Source of the DNA: Siphonodentalium dalli
Taxonomy: Eukaryota > Mollusca > Scaphopoda > Gadilida > Siphonodentaliidae
Direction of reading: 5' to 3'
Length of the DNA stretch: 64,000 nucleotides
Assembly (NCBI GenBank): GCA_032622095.1
Contig: CP136061.1
Location: forward strand, 12,043,287 to 12,107,286
In this document: positions 36,481-48,099 of the stretch, in pieces
How the letters are laid out: every line of letters begins with the position of its first letter
How positions within the stretch are numbered: position 1 is the first letter of the stretch
The notes under the pieces: generated by a model
Database searches by the model: none
Told to the model about the DNA's origin: nothing
The model's input: only the letters and a program-made list of their open reading frames with translations
Position numbers and translations under genes: made by a program

Positions 36481-37896
36481 GGTGAGGTACTGGTGGGTGT
36501 TTCTGTATTCTGCATTGTTCATGCCTGTATCGTTGTGGTGAGGTACCGGTGGGTGTTTCTGTATTCTGCATTGTTCATGCCTGTATCGTTGTGGTGAGGT
36601 ACCGGTGGGTGTTTCTGTATTCTGCATTGTTCATGCCTGTATCGTTGTGGTGAGGTACCGGTGGGTGTTTCTGTATTCTGCATTGTTCATGCCTGTATCG
36701 TTGTGGTGAAGTACCGGTGGGTGTTTCTGTGTTCTGCATTGTTCATGCCTGTATCGTTGTGGTGAGGTACCGGTGGGTGTTTCTGTATTCTGCATTGTTC
36801 ATGCATGTATCGTTGTGGTGAGGTACCGGTGGGTGTTTCTGTATTCTGCATTGTTCATGCCTGTATCGTTGTGGTGAGGTACCGGTGGGTGTTTCTGTAT
36901 TCTGCATTGTTCATGCCTGTATCGTTGTGGTGAGGTACCGGTGGGTGTTTCTGTATTCTGCATTGTTCATGCCTGTATTGTTGGGGTGAGGTACCGGTGG
37001 GTGTTTCTGTATTCTGCATTGTTCATGCCTGTATCGTTGTGGTGAGGTACCGGTGGGTGTTTCTGTATTCGGCATTGTTCATGCCTGTATCGTTGTGGTG
37101 AAGTACCGGTGGGTGTTTCTGTATTCTGCATTGTTCATGCCTGTATCGTTGTGGTGAGGTACCGGTTGGTGTTTCTGTATTCTGCATTGTTCATGCCTGT
37201 ATCGTTGTGGTGAGGTACCGGTGGGTGTTTATGTATTCTGCATTGTTCATGCCTGTATCGTTGTGGTGAGGTACCGGTGGGTGTTTCTGTATTCTGCATT
37301 GTTCATGCCTGTAGCGTTGTGGTGAGGTACCGGTTGGTGTTTCTGTATTCTGCATTGTTCATGCCTGTATCGTTGTGGTGAAGTACCGGTGGGTGTTTCT
37401 GTGTTCTGCATTGTTCATGCCTGTATCGTTGTGGTGAGGTACCGGTGGGTTTTTCTGTATTCCGCATTGTTCATGCCTGTATCGTTGTGGTGAGGTACCG
37501 GTGGGTGTTTCTGTATTCTGCATTGTTCATGCCTGTATCGATGTGGTGAGGTACCGGTTGGTGTTTCTGTATTCTGCATTGTTCATGCCTGTATCGTTGT
37601 GGTGAGGTACCGGTGTGTGTTTCTGTATTCTGCATTGTTCATGCCTGTATCGTTGTGGTGAGGTACCGGTGGGTGTTTCTGTATTCTGCATTGTTCATGC
37701 CTGTATCGTTGTGGTGAGGTACCGGTGGGTGTTTCTGTATTATGCATTGTTCATGCCTGTATCGTTGTGGTGAGGTACCGGTGGGTGTTTCTGTATCCTG
37801 CATTGTTCATGCCTGTATCGTTGTGGTGAGGTACCGGTGGGTGTTTATGTATTCTGCATTGTTCATGCCTGTATCGTTGTGGTGAGGTACCGGTGG
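36481..37896. repeat. Re-entry of block B middle section
   Basis: GTACTGG (36,491) to TATTATGC (37,742) is 1,251 bp, exactly the spacing of the same markers in the first full B unit (19,576 to 20,827). The intervening monomers follow B: GTGAAGTACC with TGTTCTG, CATGCATG, TATTGTTG, TATTCGGC, CTGTAGCG and GGTTTTTC. TATCCTG (37,797) then follows TATTATGC after one monomer instead of two, so a GTTTATG monomer has been lost. TTGGGGTGAGG near 36,981 is private. Confidence 0.85.
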
Positions 37897-38259
37897 GTGT
37901 TTCTGTATTCTGCATTGTTCATGCCTGTATCGTTGTGGTGAGGTACCGGTTGGTGTTTCTGTATTCTGCATTGTTCATGCATGTATCGTTGTGGTGAGGT
38001 ACCGGTGGGTGTTTCTGTATTCTGCATTGTTCATGCCTGTATCGTTGTGGTGAGGTACCGGTGGGTATTTCTGTATTCTGCATTGTTCATGCCTGTATCG
38101 TTGTGGTGATGTACCGGTGGGTGTTTCTGTATTCTGCATTGTTCATGTCTGTATCGTTGTGGTGAGGTACCGGTGGGTGTTTCTGTATTCTGCATTGTTC
38201 ATGCCTGTATCGTTGTGGTGAGGTACCGGTGGGTGTTTCTGTATTCTGCATTGTTCATG
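37897..38259. repeat. 363-bp segment identical to 58387-58749
   Basis: Carries in order GGTTGG, CATGCATG, GGGTATTT, GTGATGTACC (T at 38,110) and CATGTCTG. The GTGATGTACC variant appears in this window only here and at 58,600, as far as I could find. Flanks are D/B-type and unlike the flanks of the distant copy. It looks like a patch imported into the HOR core from another part of the array, or the reverse. Confidence 0.88.
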
Positions 38260-40079
38260 CCTGTATCGTTGTGGTGAGGTACCGGTGGGTGTTTCTGTAT
38301 TCTGCATTGTTCATGCCTGTATCGATGTGGTGAGGTACCGGTGGGTGTTTCTGTGTTCTGCATTGTTCATGCCTGTATCGTTGTGGTGAGGTACCGGTGG
38401 GTGTTTCTGTATTCTGCATTGTTCATGCCTGTATCGTTGTGGTGAGGTACCGGTGGGTGTTTCTGTATTATGCATTGTTCATGCCTGTATCGTTGTGGTG
38501 AGGTACCGGTGGGTGTTTATGTATTCTGCATTGTTCATGCCTGTATCGTTGTGGTGAGGTACCGGTGGGTGTTTCTGTATCCTGCATTGTTCATGCCTGT
38601 ATCGTTGTGGTGAGGTACCGGTGGGTGTTTATGTATTCTGCATTGTTCATGCCTGTATCGTTGTGGTGAGGTACCGGTGGGTGTTTCTGTATTCTGCATT
38701 GTTCATGCCTGTATCGTTGTGGTGAGGTACCGGTGGGTGTTTCTGTATTCTGCATTGTTCATGCCTGTATCGTTGTGGTGAGGTACCGGTGGGTGTTTCT
38801 GTATTCTGCATTGTTCATGCCTGTATCGTTGTGGTGAGGTACCGGTGGGTGTTTCTGTATTCTGCATTGTTCATGCCTGTATCGATGTGGTGAGGTACCG
38901 GTGGGTGTTTCTGTGTTCTGCATTGTTCATGCCTGTATCGTTGTGGTGAGGTACCGGTGGGTGTTTCTGTATTCTACATTGTTCATGCCTGTATCGTTGT
39001 CGTGAGGTACCGGTTGGTGTTTCTGTGTTCTGCATTGTTCATGCCTGTATCGATGTGGTGAGGTACCGGTGGGTGTTTCTGTATTTTGCATTGTTCATGC
39101 CTGTATCGTTGTGGTGAGGTACCGGTGGGTGTTTCTGTATTCTGCATTGTTCATGCCTGTATCGTTGTGGTGAGGTACCGGTGGGTGTTTATGTATTCTG
39201 CATTGTTCATGCCTGTATCGTTGTGGTGAGGTACCGGTGGGTGTTTATGTATTCTGCATTGTTCATGCCTGTATCGTTGTGGTGAGGTACCGGTGGGTGT
39301 TTCTGTATTCTGTATTGTTCATGCCTGTATCGTTGTGGTGAGGTACCGGTGGGTGTTTCTGTATTCCGCATTGTTCATGCCTGTATTGTTGTGGTGAGGT
39401 ACCGGTGGGTGTTTCTGTATTCTACATTGTTCATGCATGTATCGATGTGGTGAGGTACCGGTGGGTGTTTTTGTATTCCGCATTGTTCATGCCTGTATCG
39501 TTGTGGTGAGGTACCGGTGGGTGTTTCTGTATTCTGCATTGTTCATGCCTGTATCGTTGTGGTGAGGTACCGGTTGGTGTTTCTGTATTCCGCATTGTTC
39601 ATGCCTGTATCGTTGTGGTGAGGTACCGGTGGGTGTTTCTGTATTCCGCATTGTTCATGCCTGTATCGTTGTGGTGAGGTACCGGTTGGTGTTTCTGTAT
39701 TCCGCATTGTTCATGCCTGTATCGTTGTGGTGAGGTACCGGTGGGTGTTTCTGTATTCCGCATTGTTCATGTCTGTATCGTTGTGGTGAGGTACCGGTGT
39801 GTGTTTCTGTATTCTGCATTGTTCATGCCTGTATCGTTGTGGTGAGGTACCGGTGGGTGTTTCTGTATTCTGCATTGTTCATGCCTGTATCGTTGTGGTG
39901 AGGTACCGGTGTGTGTTTCTGTATTCTGCATTGTTCATGCCTGTATCGTTGTGGTGAGGTACCGGTGGGTGTTTCTGTATGCTGCATTGTTCATGCCTGT
40001 ATCGATGTGGTGAGGTACCGGTGGGTGTTTCTGTATTCTGCATTGTTCATGCCTGTATCGTTGTGGTGAGGTACCGGTG
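38260..40079. repeat. D and E blocks, third set, decaying to unordered monomers
   Basis: CGATG, TGTTCTG, TATTATGC, GTTTATG, TATCCTG (38,581) and GTTTATG reproduce D. TTCTACATT (38,976), GTTGTCG, TGTTCTG, CGATG and TATTTTGC reproduce E, 3,416 bp (61 monomers) after 35,560. Two GTTTATG monomers in a row replace the single one of earlier E copies. From about 39,380 (TATTGTTG) the order no longer follows any block. 39,560-39,780 shows alternating GGTTGG/TATTCCGC monomers. Confidence 0.8.
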
Positions 40080-41340
40080 TGTATTTCTGTATTCGGCATT
40101 GTTCATGCCTGTATCGTTGTGGTGAGGTACCGGTGTGTATTTCTGTATTCTGCATTGTTCATGCCTGTCTCGTTGTGGTGAGGTACCGGTGGGTGTTTAT
40201 GTATTCTGCATTGTTCATGCCTGTATCGTTGTGGTGAGGTACGGGTGGGTGTTTCTGTATTTTGCATTGTTCATGCCTGTATCGTTGTGGTGAGGTACCG
40301 GTTGGTGTTTCTGTATTCTGCATTGTTCATGCCTGTATCGTTGTGGTGAGGTACGGGTGGGTGTTTCTGTATTCTGCATTGTTCATGCCTGTATCGTTGT
40401 GGTGAGGTATCGGTGTGTATTTCTGTATTCTGCATTGTTCATACCTGTAGCGTTGTGGTGAGGTACCGGTGTGTGTTTCTGTATTATGCATTGTTCATGA
40501 CTGTATCGTTGTGGTGAGGTACGGGTGTGTGTTTCTGTATTCTGCATTGTTCATGCCTGTATCGTTGTGGTGAGGTACCGGTGGGTGTTTCAGTATTCTG
40601 CATTGTTATTGCCTGTATCGTTGTAGTGAGGTACCGGTGGGTGTTTCTGTATTCTGCATTGTTTATGCCTGTATCGTTGTGGTGGGGTACCGGTGGGTGT
40701 TTCTGTATTTTGCATTGTTCATGCCTGTATCGTTGTGGTGAGGTACCGGTGGGTGTTTCTGTATTCTGCATTGTTCATGTCTGTATCGTTGTGGTGAGGT
40801 ACCGGTGGGTGTTTCTGTATTCTGCATTGTTCATGCCTGTATCGTTGTGGTGAGGTACCGGTGGGTGTTCCTGTATTCTGCATTGTTCATGCCTGTATCG
40901 TTGTGGTGAGGTACCGGTGGGTGTTTCTGTATTCTGCATTGTTCATGCTTGTATCGTTGTGGTGAGGTACCGGTGGGTGTTTCTGTATGCTGCATTGTTC
41001 ATGCATGTATCGTTGTGGTGAGGTACCGGTGGGTGTTTCTGTATTCTGCATTGTTCATGCCTGTATCGTTGTGGTGAGGTACCGGTGTGTATTTCTGTAT
41101 TCTGCATTGTTCATGTCTGTATCGTTGTGGTGAGGTACCGGTGGGTGTTTCTGTATTCTGCATTGTTCATGCCTGTATCGTTGTGGTGAGGTACCGGTGG
41201 GTGTTTCTGTATTCTGCATTGTTCATGCCTGTATCGATGTGGTGAGGTACCGGTTGGTGTTTTTGTATTCTGCATTGTTCATGCATGTATCGTTGTGGTG
41301 AGGTACCGGTGGGTATTTCTGTATTCTGCTTTGTTCATTC
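40080..41340. repeat. Left copy of the second HOR domain
   Basis: 40,080-40,471 matches 44,000-44,391 at 3,920 bp, with shared TATTCGGC (40,095/44,015), GTACGGG and the rare CATACCTGTAGCG (40,441/44,361). 40,480-41,142 matches 44,680-45,342 at 4,200 bp, with shared CATGACTG, TTTCAGTATT, the double change CATTGTTATTGCC (40,601/44,801) and GGTGGGGTACC. The displacement jump of 280 bp means five monomers are extra in the right copy. Differences I saw include CTGTCTCG (40,170), GTTCCTG (40,870) and TTCGTGC in the right copy. Confidence 0.87.
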
Positions 41341-44329
41341 CTGTATCGTTGTGGTGAGGTACCGGTGGGTATTTCTGTATTCTACATTGTTCATGCCTGT
41401 ATCGTTGTGGTGAGGTACCGGTGGGTGTTTCTGTATTCTGCATTGTTCATGCCTGTATCGTTGTGGTGAGGTACCGGTGAGTATTTCTGTATTCTGCATT
41501 GTTCATGCCTGTATCGTTGTGGTGAGGTACCGGTGGGTGTTTCTGTATTCCGCATTGTTCATGCCTGTATCGTTGTCGTGAGGTACCGGTGAGTGTTTCT
41601 GTATTCTGCATTGTTCATGCCTGTATCGTTGTGGTGAGGTACCGGTGGGTGTTTCTGTATTCTGCATTGTTCATGCCTGTATCGTTGTGGTGAGGTACCG
41701 GTGGGTGTTTCTGTATTTTGCATTGTTCATGCCTGTATCGTTGTGGTGAGGTACCGGTGGGTGTTTCTGTATTCTGCATTGTTCATGCCTGTATCGTTGT
41801 GGTGAGGTACCGGTGGGTGTTTCTGTATTTTGCATTGTTCATGCCTGTATCGTTGTGGTGAGGTACCGGTGGGTGTTTCTGTATTATGCATTGTTCATGC
41901 CTGTATCGATGTAGTGAGGTACCGGTGAGTGTTTCTGTATGCTGCATTGTTCATGCCTGTATCGTTGTGGTGAGGTACCGGTTGGTGTTTCTGTATGCTG
42001 CATTGTTCATGCCTGTATCGTTGTGGTGAGGTACCGGTGGGTGTTTCTGTATTCCGCATTGTTCATGCCTGTATCGTTGTGGTGAGGTACCGGTGGGTGT
42101 TTCTGTATTCTGCATTGTTCATGCCTGTATCGATGTAGTGAGGTACCGGTGGGTGTTTCTGTATTCTGCATTGTTCATGCCTGTATCGTTGTGGTGAGGT
42201 ACCGGTGGGTGTTTCTGTGTTCTGCATTGTTCATGCCTGTATCGTTGTGGTGAGGTACCGGTGGGTATTTCTGTATACTACATTGTTCATGCCTGTATCG
42301 TTGTGGTGAGGTACCGGTGGGTGTTTCTGTGTTCTGCATTGTTCATGTCTGTATCGTTGTGGTGAGGTACCGGTGGGTGTTTCTGTATTCTGCATTGTTC
42401 ATGCCTGTATCGTTGTGGTGAGGTACCGGTGTGTATTTCTGTATTCGGCATTGTTCATGCCTGTATCGTTGTGGTGAGGTACCGGTGTGTATTTCTGTAT
42501 TCTGCATTGTTCATGCCTGTATCGTTGTGGTGAGGTACCGGTGGGTGTTTATGTATTCTGCATTGTTCATGCCTGTATCGTTGTGGTGAGGTACGGGTGG
42601 GTGTTTCTGTATTTTGCATTGTTCATGCCTGTATCGTTGTGGTGAGGTACCGGTTGGTGTTTCTGTATTCTGCATTGTTCATGCCTGTATCGTTGTGGTG
42701 AGGTACGGGTGGGTGTTTCTGTATTCTGCATTGTTCATGCCTGTATCGTTGTGGTGAGGTACCGGTGGGTGTTTCTGTATTCTGCATTGTTCATGCCTGT
42801 ATCGTTGTGGTGAGGTACCGGTGTGTATTTCTGTATTCTGCATTGTTCATGTCTGTATCGTTGTGGTGAGGTACCGGTGGGTGTTTCTGTATTCTGCATT
42901 GTTCATGCCTGTATCGTTGTGGTGAGGTACCGGTGGGTATTTCTGTATTCTACATTGTTCATGCCTGTATCGTTGTGGTGAGGTACCGGTGGGTGTTTCT
43001 GTATTCTGCATTGTTCATGCCTGTATCGTTGTGGTGAGGTACCGGTGAGTATTTCTGTATTCTGCATTGTTCATGCCTGTATCGTTGTGGTGAGGTACCG
43101 GTGGGTGTTTCTGTATTCCGCATTGTTCATGCCTGTATCGTTGTCGTGAGGTACCGGTGAGTGTTTCTGTATTCTGCATTGTTCATGCCTGTATCGTTGT
43201 GGTGAGGTACCGGTGGGTGTTTCTGTATTCTGCATTGTTCATGCCTGTATCGTTGTGGTGAGGTACCGGTGGGTGTTTCTGTATTTTGCATTGTTCATGC
43301 CTGTATCGTTGTGGTGAGGTACCGGTGGGTGTTTCTGTATTCTGCATTGTTCATGCCTGTATCGTTGTGGTGAGGTACCGGTGGGTGTTTCTGTATTTTG
43401 CATTGTTCATGCCTGTATCGTTGTGGTGAGGTACCGGTGGGTGTTTCTGTATTATGCATTGTTCATGCCTGTATCGATGTAGTGAGGTACCGGTGAGTGT
43501 TTCTGTATGCTGCATTGTTCATGCCTGTATCGTTGTGGTGAGGTACCGGTTGGTGTTTCTGTATGCTGCATTGTTCATGCCTGTATCGTTGTGGTGAGGT
43601 ACCGGTGGGTGTTTCTGTATTCCGCATTGTTCATGCCTGTATCGTTGTGGTGAGGTACCGGTGGGTGTTTCTGTATTCTGCATTGTTCATGCCTGTATCG
43701 ATGTAGTGAGGTACCGGTGGGTGTTTCTGTATTCTGCATTGTTCATGCCTGTATCGTTGTGGTGAGGTACCGGTGGGTGTTTCTGTGTTCTGCATTGTTC
43801 ATGCCTGTATCGTTGTGGTGAGGTACCGGTGGGTGTTTCTGTATACTACATTGTTCATGCCTGTATCGTTGTGGTGAGGTACCGGTGGGTGTTTCTGTGT
43901 TCTGCATTGTTCATGTCTGTATCGTTGTGGTGAGGTACCGGTGGGTGTTTCTGTATTCTGCATTGTTCATGCCTGTATCGTTGTGGTGAGGTACCGGTGT
44001 GTATTTCTGTATTCGGCATTGTTCATGCCTGTATCGTTGTGGTGAGGTACCGGTGTGTATTTCTGTATTCTGCATTGTTCATGCCTGTATCGTTGTGGTG
44101 AGGTACCGGTGGGTGTTTATGTATTCTGCATTGTTCATGCCTGTATCGTTGTGGTGAGGTACGGGTGGGTGTTTCTGTATTTTGCATTGTTCATGCCTGT
44201 ATCGTTGTGGTGAGGTACCGGTTGGTGTTTCTGTATTCTGCATTGTTCATGCCTGTATCGTTGTGGTGAGGTACGGGTGGGTGTTTCTGTATTCTGCATT
44301 GTTCATGCCTGTATCGTTGTGGTGAGGTA
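41341..44329. repeat. 28-monomer (1,568-bp) HOR, two tandem copies
   Basis: 41,341-42,761 matches 42,909-44,329. Shared order includes TTCTACATT, GTGAGTATTT (41,480/43,048), GTTGTCG with GTGAGTG, alternating TATTTTG monomers, CGATGTAG with TATGCTG, TGTTCTG, TATACTACATT, TATTCGGC (42,447/44,015) and GTACGGG with TATTTTG. I saw one difference, A at 42,267 versus G at 43,835. The 147 bp between copies (42,762-42,908) contain a GTGTGTATTT/CATGTCTG pair absent from the second unit. Confidence 0.88.
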
Positions 44330-45342
44330 TCGGTGTGTATTTCTGTATTCTGCATTGTTCATACCTGTAGCGTTGTGGTGAGGTACCGGTGGGTGTTTCT
44401 GTATTCTGCATTGTTCATGCCTGTATCGATGTAGTGAGGTACCGGTGGGTGTTTCTGTATTCTGCATTGTTCATGCCTGTATCGATGTAGTGAGGTACCG
44501 GTGGGTGTTTCTGTATTCTGCATTGTTCATGCCTGTATCGTTGTGGTGAGGTACCGGTGGGTGTTTCTGTGTTCTGCATTGTTCATGCCTGTATCGTTGT
44601 GGTGAGGTACCGGTGGGTGTTTCTGTATACTACATTGTTCATGCCTGTATCGTTGTGGTGAGGTACCGGTGGGTGTTTCTGTATTATGCATTGTTCATGA
44701 CTGTATCGTTGTGGTGAGGTACGGGTGTGTGTTTCTGTATTCTGCATTGTTCATGCCTGTATCGTTGTGGTGAGGTACCGGTGGGTGTTTCAGTATTCTG
44801 CATTGTTATTGCCTGTATCGTTGTAGTGAGGTACCGGTGGGTGTTTCTGTATTCTGCATTGTTTATGCCTGTATCGTTGTGGTGGGGTACCGGTGGGTGT
44901 TTCTGTATTTTGCATTGTTCATGCCTGTATCGTTGTGGTGAGGTACCGGTGGGTGTTTCTGTATTCTGCATTGTTCATGTCTGTATCGTTGTGGTGAGGT
45001 ACCGGTGGGTGTTTCTGTATTCTGCATTGTTCATGCCTGTATCGTTGTGGTGAGGTACCGGTGGGTGTTTCTGTATTCTGCATTGTTCATGCCTGTATCG
45101 TTGTGGTGAGGTACCGGTGGGTGTTTCTGTATTCTGCATTGTTCATGCTTGTATCGTTGTGGTGAGGTACCGGTGGGTGTTTCTGTATGCTGCATTGTTC
45201 GTGCATGTATCGTTGTGGTGAGGTACCGGTGGGTGTTTCTGTATTCTGCATTGTTCATGCCAGTATCGTTGTGGTGAGGTACCGGTGTGTATTTCTGTAT
45301 TCTGCATTGTTCATGTCTGTATCGTTGTGGTGAGGTACCGGT
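44330..45342. repeat. Right copy of the second HOR domain, with 5-mer insertion
   Basis: Continues the match to 40,415-41,142, interrupted at about 44,392-44,680 by five extra monomers. Two of these carry CGATGTAG, one TGTTCTG and one TATACTACATT. They resemble monomers from the end of the neighbouring 28-mer, so the insertion is probably a local duplication. The match ends at 45,343 (T) versus 41,143 (G). Confidence 0.84.
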
Positions 45343-48099
45343 TGGTGTTTCTGTATTCCGCATTGTTCATGCCTGTATCGTTGTGGTGAGGTACCGGTGG
45401 GTGTTTCTGTATGCTGCATTGTTCATGCCTGTATCGTTGTGGTGAGGTACCGGTGGGTGTTTCTGTATGCTGCATTGTTCATGCCTGTATCGTTGTGGTG
45501 AGGTACCGGTGGGTGTTTCTGTATGCTGCATTGTTCATGCCTGTATCGTTGTGGTGAGGTACCGGTGGGTCTTTCTGTATTCTGCATTGTTCATGCCTGT
45601 ATCGTTGTGGTGAGGTACCGGTGGGTGTGTCTGTATTCTGTATTGTTCATGCCTGTATCGTTGTGGTGAGGTACCGGTGGGTGTTTCTGTATGCTGCATT
45701 GTTCATGCCTGTATCGTTGTGGTGAGGTACCGGTGGGTGTTTCTGTATTCTGCATTGTTCATGTCTGTATCGTTGTGGCGAGGTACCGGTGGGTGTTACT
45801 GTATTCTGCATTGTTCATGCCTGTATCGTTCTGGTGAGGTACCGGTGTGTGTTTCTGTATTCTGCATTGTTCATGCCTGTATCGTTGTGGTGAGGTACCG
45901 GTGGGTGTTTCTGTATTCTGCATTGTTCATGCCTGTATCGTTGTGGTGAGGTACCGGTGGGTGTTTCTGTATTCTGCATTGTTCATGCCTGTATCGTTGT
46001 GGTGAGGTACCGGTTGGTGTTTCTGTATTCTGCATTGTTCATGTCTGTATCGTTGTGGTGAGGTACCGGTGAGTGTATCTGTATTCAGCATTGTTCATGC
46101 CTGTATCGTTGTGGTGAGGTACCGGTGGGTATTTCTGTATTCTGCATTGTTCATGCCTGTATCGTTGTGGTGAGGTACCGGTGTGTGTTTCTGTATTCCG
46201 CATTGTTCATGCCTGTATCGTTGTGGTGAGGTACCGGTGGGTGTTTCTGTATTCCGCATTGTTCATGCCTGTATCGTTGTAGTGAGGTACCGGTGGGTAT
46301 TTCTGTATTCTGCATTGTTCATGTCTGTATCGTTGTGGTGAGGTACCGGTGGGTGTTTCTGTATTCTGCATTGTTCATGCCTGTATCGTTGTGGTGAGGT
46401 ACCGGTGTGTGTTTCTGTATTTTGCATTGTTCATGCCTGTATCGTTGTGGTGAGGTACCGGTGTGTATTTCTGTATTTTGCATTGTTCATGTCTGTATCG
46501 TTGTGGTGAGGTACCGGTGTGTGTTTCTGTATTCTGCATTGTTCATGCCTGTAGCGTTGTGGTGAGGTAAGGGTGTGTATTTCTGTATTCTGCATTGTTC
46601 ATGCCTGTATCGTTGTGGTGAGGTACCGGTGGGTGTTTCTGTATTCTACATTGTTCATGCCTGTATCGTTGTGGTGAGGTACCGGTGGGTGTTTCTGTAT
46701 TCTACATTGTTCATGCCTGTATCGTTGTGGTGAGGTACCGGTGGGTGTTTCTGTATTCCGCATTGTTCATGCCTGTATCGTTGTGGTGAGGTACCGGTGG
46801 GTGTTTCTGTATTCTACATTGTTCATGTCTGTATCGTTGTGATGAGGTACCGGTGGGTGTTTCTGTATTCTACATTGTTCATGCCTGTATCGTTGTGATG
46901 AGGTACCGGTGGGTGTTTCTGTATTCTGCATTGTTCATGCCTGTATCGTTGTGGTGAGGTACCGGTGTGTATTTCTGTATTCTGCATTGTTCATGCCTGT
47001 ATCGTTGTGGTGAGGTACCGGTGGGTGTTTCTGTATTCTGCATTGTTCATGCCTGTATCGTTGTGGTGAGGTACCGGTGGGTGTTTCTGTATTCTGCATT
47101 GTTCATGCCTGTATCGTTGTGGTGAGGTACCGGTGGGTGTTTCTGTATTCTACATTGTTCATGCCTGTATCGTTGTGGTGAGGTACCGGTTGGTGTTTCT
47201 GTGTTCTGCATTGTTCATGCCTGTATCGTTGTGGTGAGGTACCGGTTGGTGTTTCTGTATTCTGCATTGTTCATGCCTGTATCGTTGTGGTGAGGTACCG
47301 GTTGGTATTTCTGTATTCCGCATTGTTCATGCCTGTATCGTTGTGGTGAGGTACCGGTGGGTGTTTCTGTATTCTGCATTGTTCATGCCTGTATCGTTGT
47401 GGTGAGGTACCGGTGGGTGTTTCTGTATTCTGCATTGTTCATGCCTGTATCGTTGTGGCGAGGTACCGGTGTGTGTTTCTGTATTCTGCATTGTTCATGC
47501 CTGTATCGTTGTGGTGGGGTACCGGTTGGTGTTTCTGTATTATGCATTGTTCATGCCTGTATCGTTGTGGTGAGGTACCGGTGTGTGTTTCTGTATTCTG
47601 CATTGTTCATGCCTGTATCGTTGTGGTGAGGTACCGGTTTGTGTTTATGTATTCCGCATTGTTCATGCCTGTATCGTTGTGGTGAGGTACCGGTGGGTGT
47701 TTCTGTATTCTGCATTGTTCATGCCTGTATCGTTGTGGTGAGGTACCGGTGGGTGTTTCTGTATTCTGCATTGTTCATGCCTGTATCGTTGTGGTGAGGT
47801 ACCGGTTGGTGTTTCTGTATTTTGCATTGTTCATGCCTGTATCGTTGTGGTGAGGTACCGGTGGGTGTTTCTGTATTCTGCATTGTTCATGCCTGTATCG
47901 TTGTGGTGAGGTACCGGTGGGTGTTTCTGTATTCTGCATTGTTCATGCCTGTATCGTTGTGGTGAGGTACCGGTTGGTGTTTCTGTATTTTGCATTGTTC
48001 ATGCCTGTATCGTTGTGGTGAGGTACCGGTGGGTGTTTCTGTATTCTGCATTGTTCATGCCTGTATCGTTGTGGTGAGGTACCGGTGGGTGTTTATGTT
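45343..48099. repeat. Unordered satellite monomers
   Basis: About 49 monomers without a long period. Local runs of identical variants stand out: TATGCTG in consecutive monomers near 45,412, 45,468 and 45,524; GTGATGAGG in adjacent monomers near 46,848 and 46,904; TTCTACATT in neighbouring monomers at 46,640-46,870; and the trio GGTTGG with TATTTTGC, plain, plain repeated near 47,810 and 47,980. There is no gene and no phase change. Confidence 0.85.
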
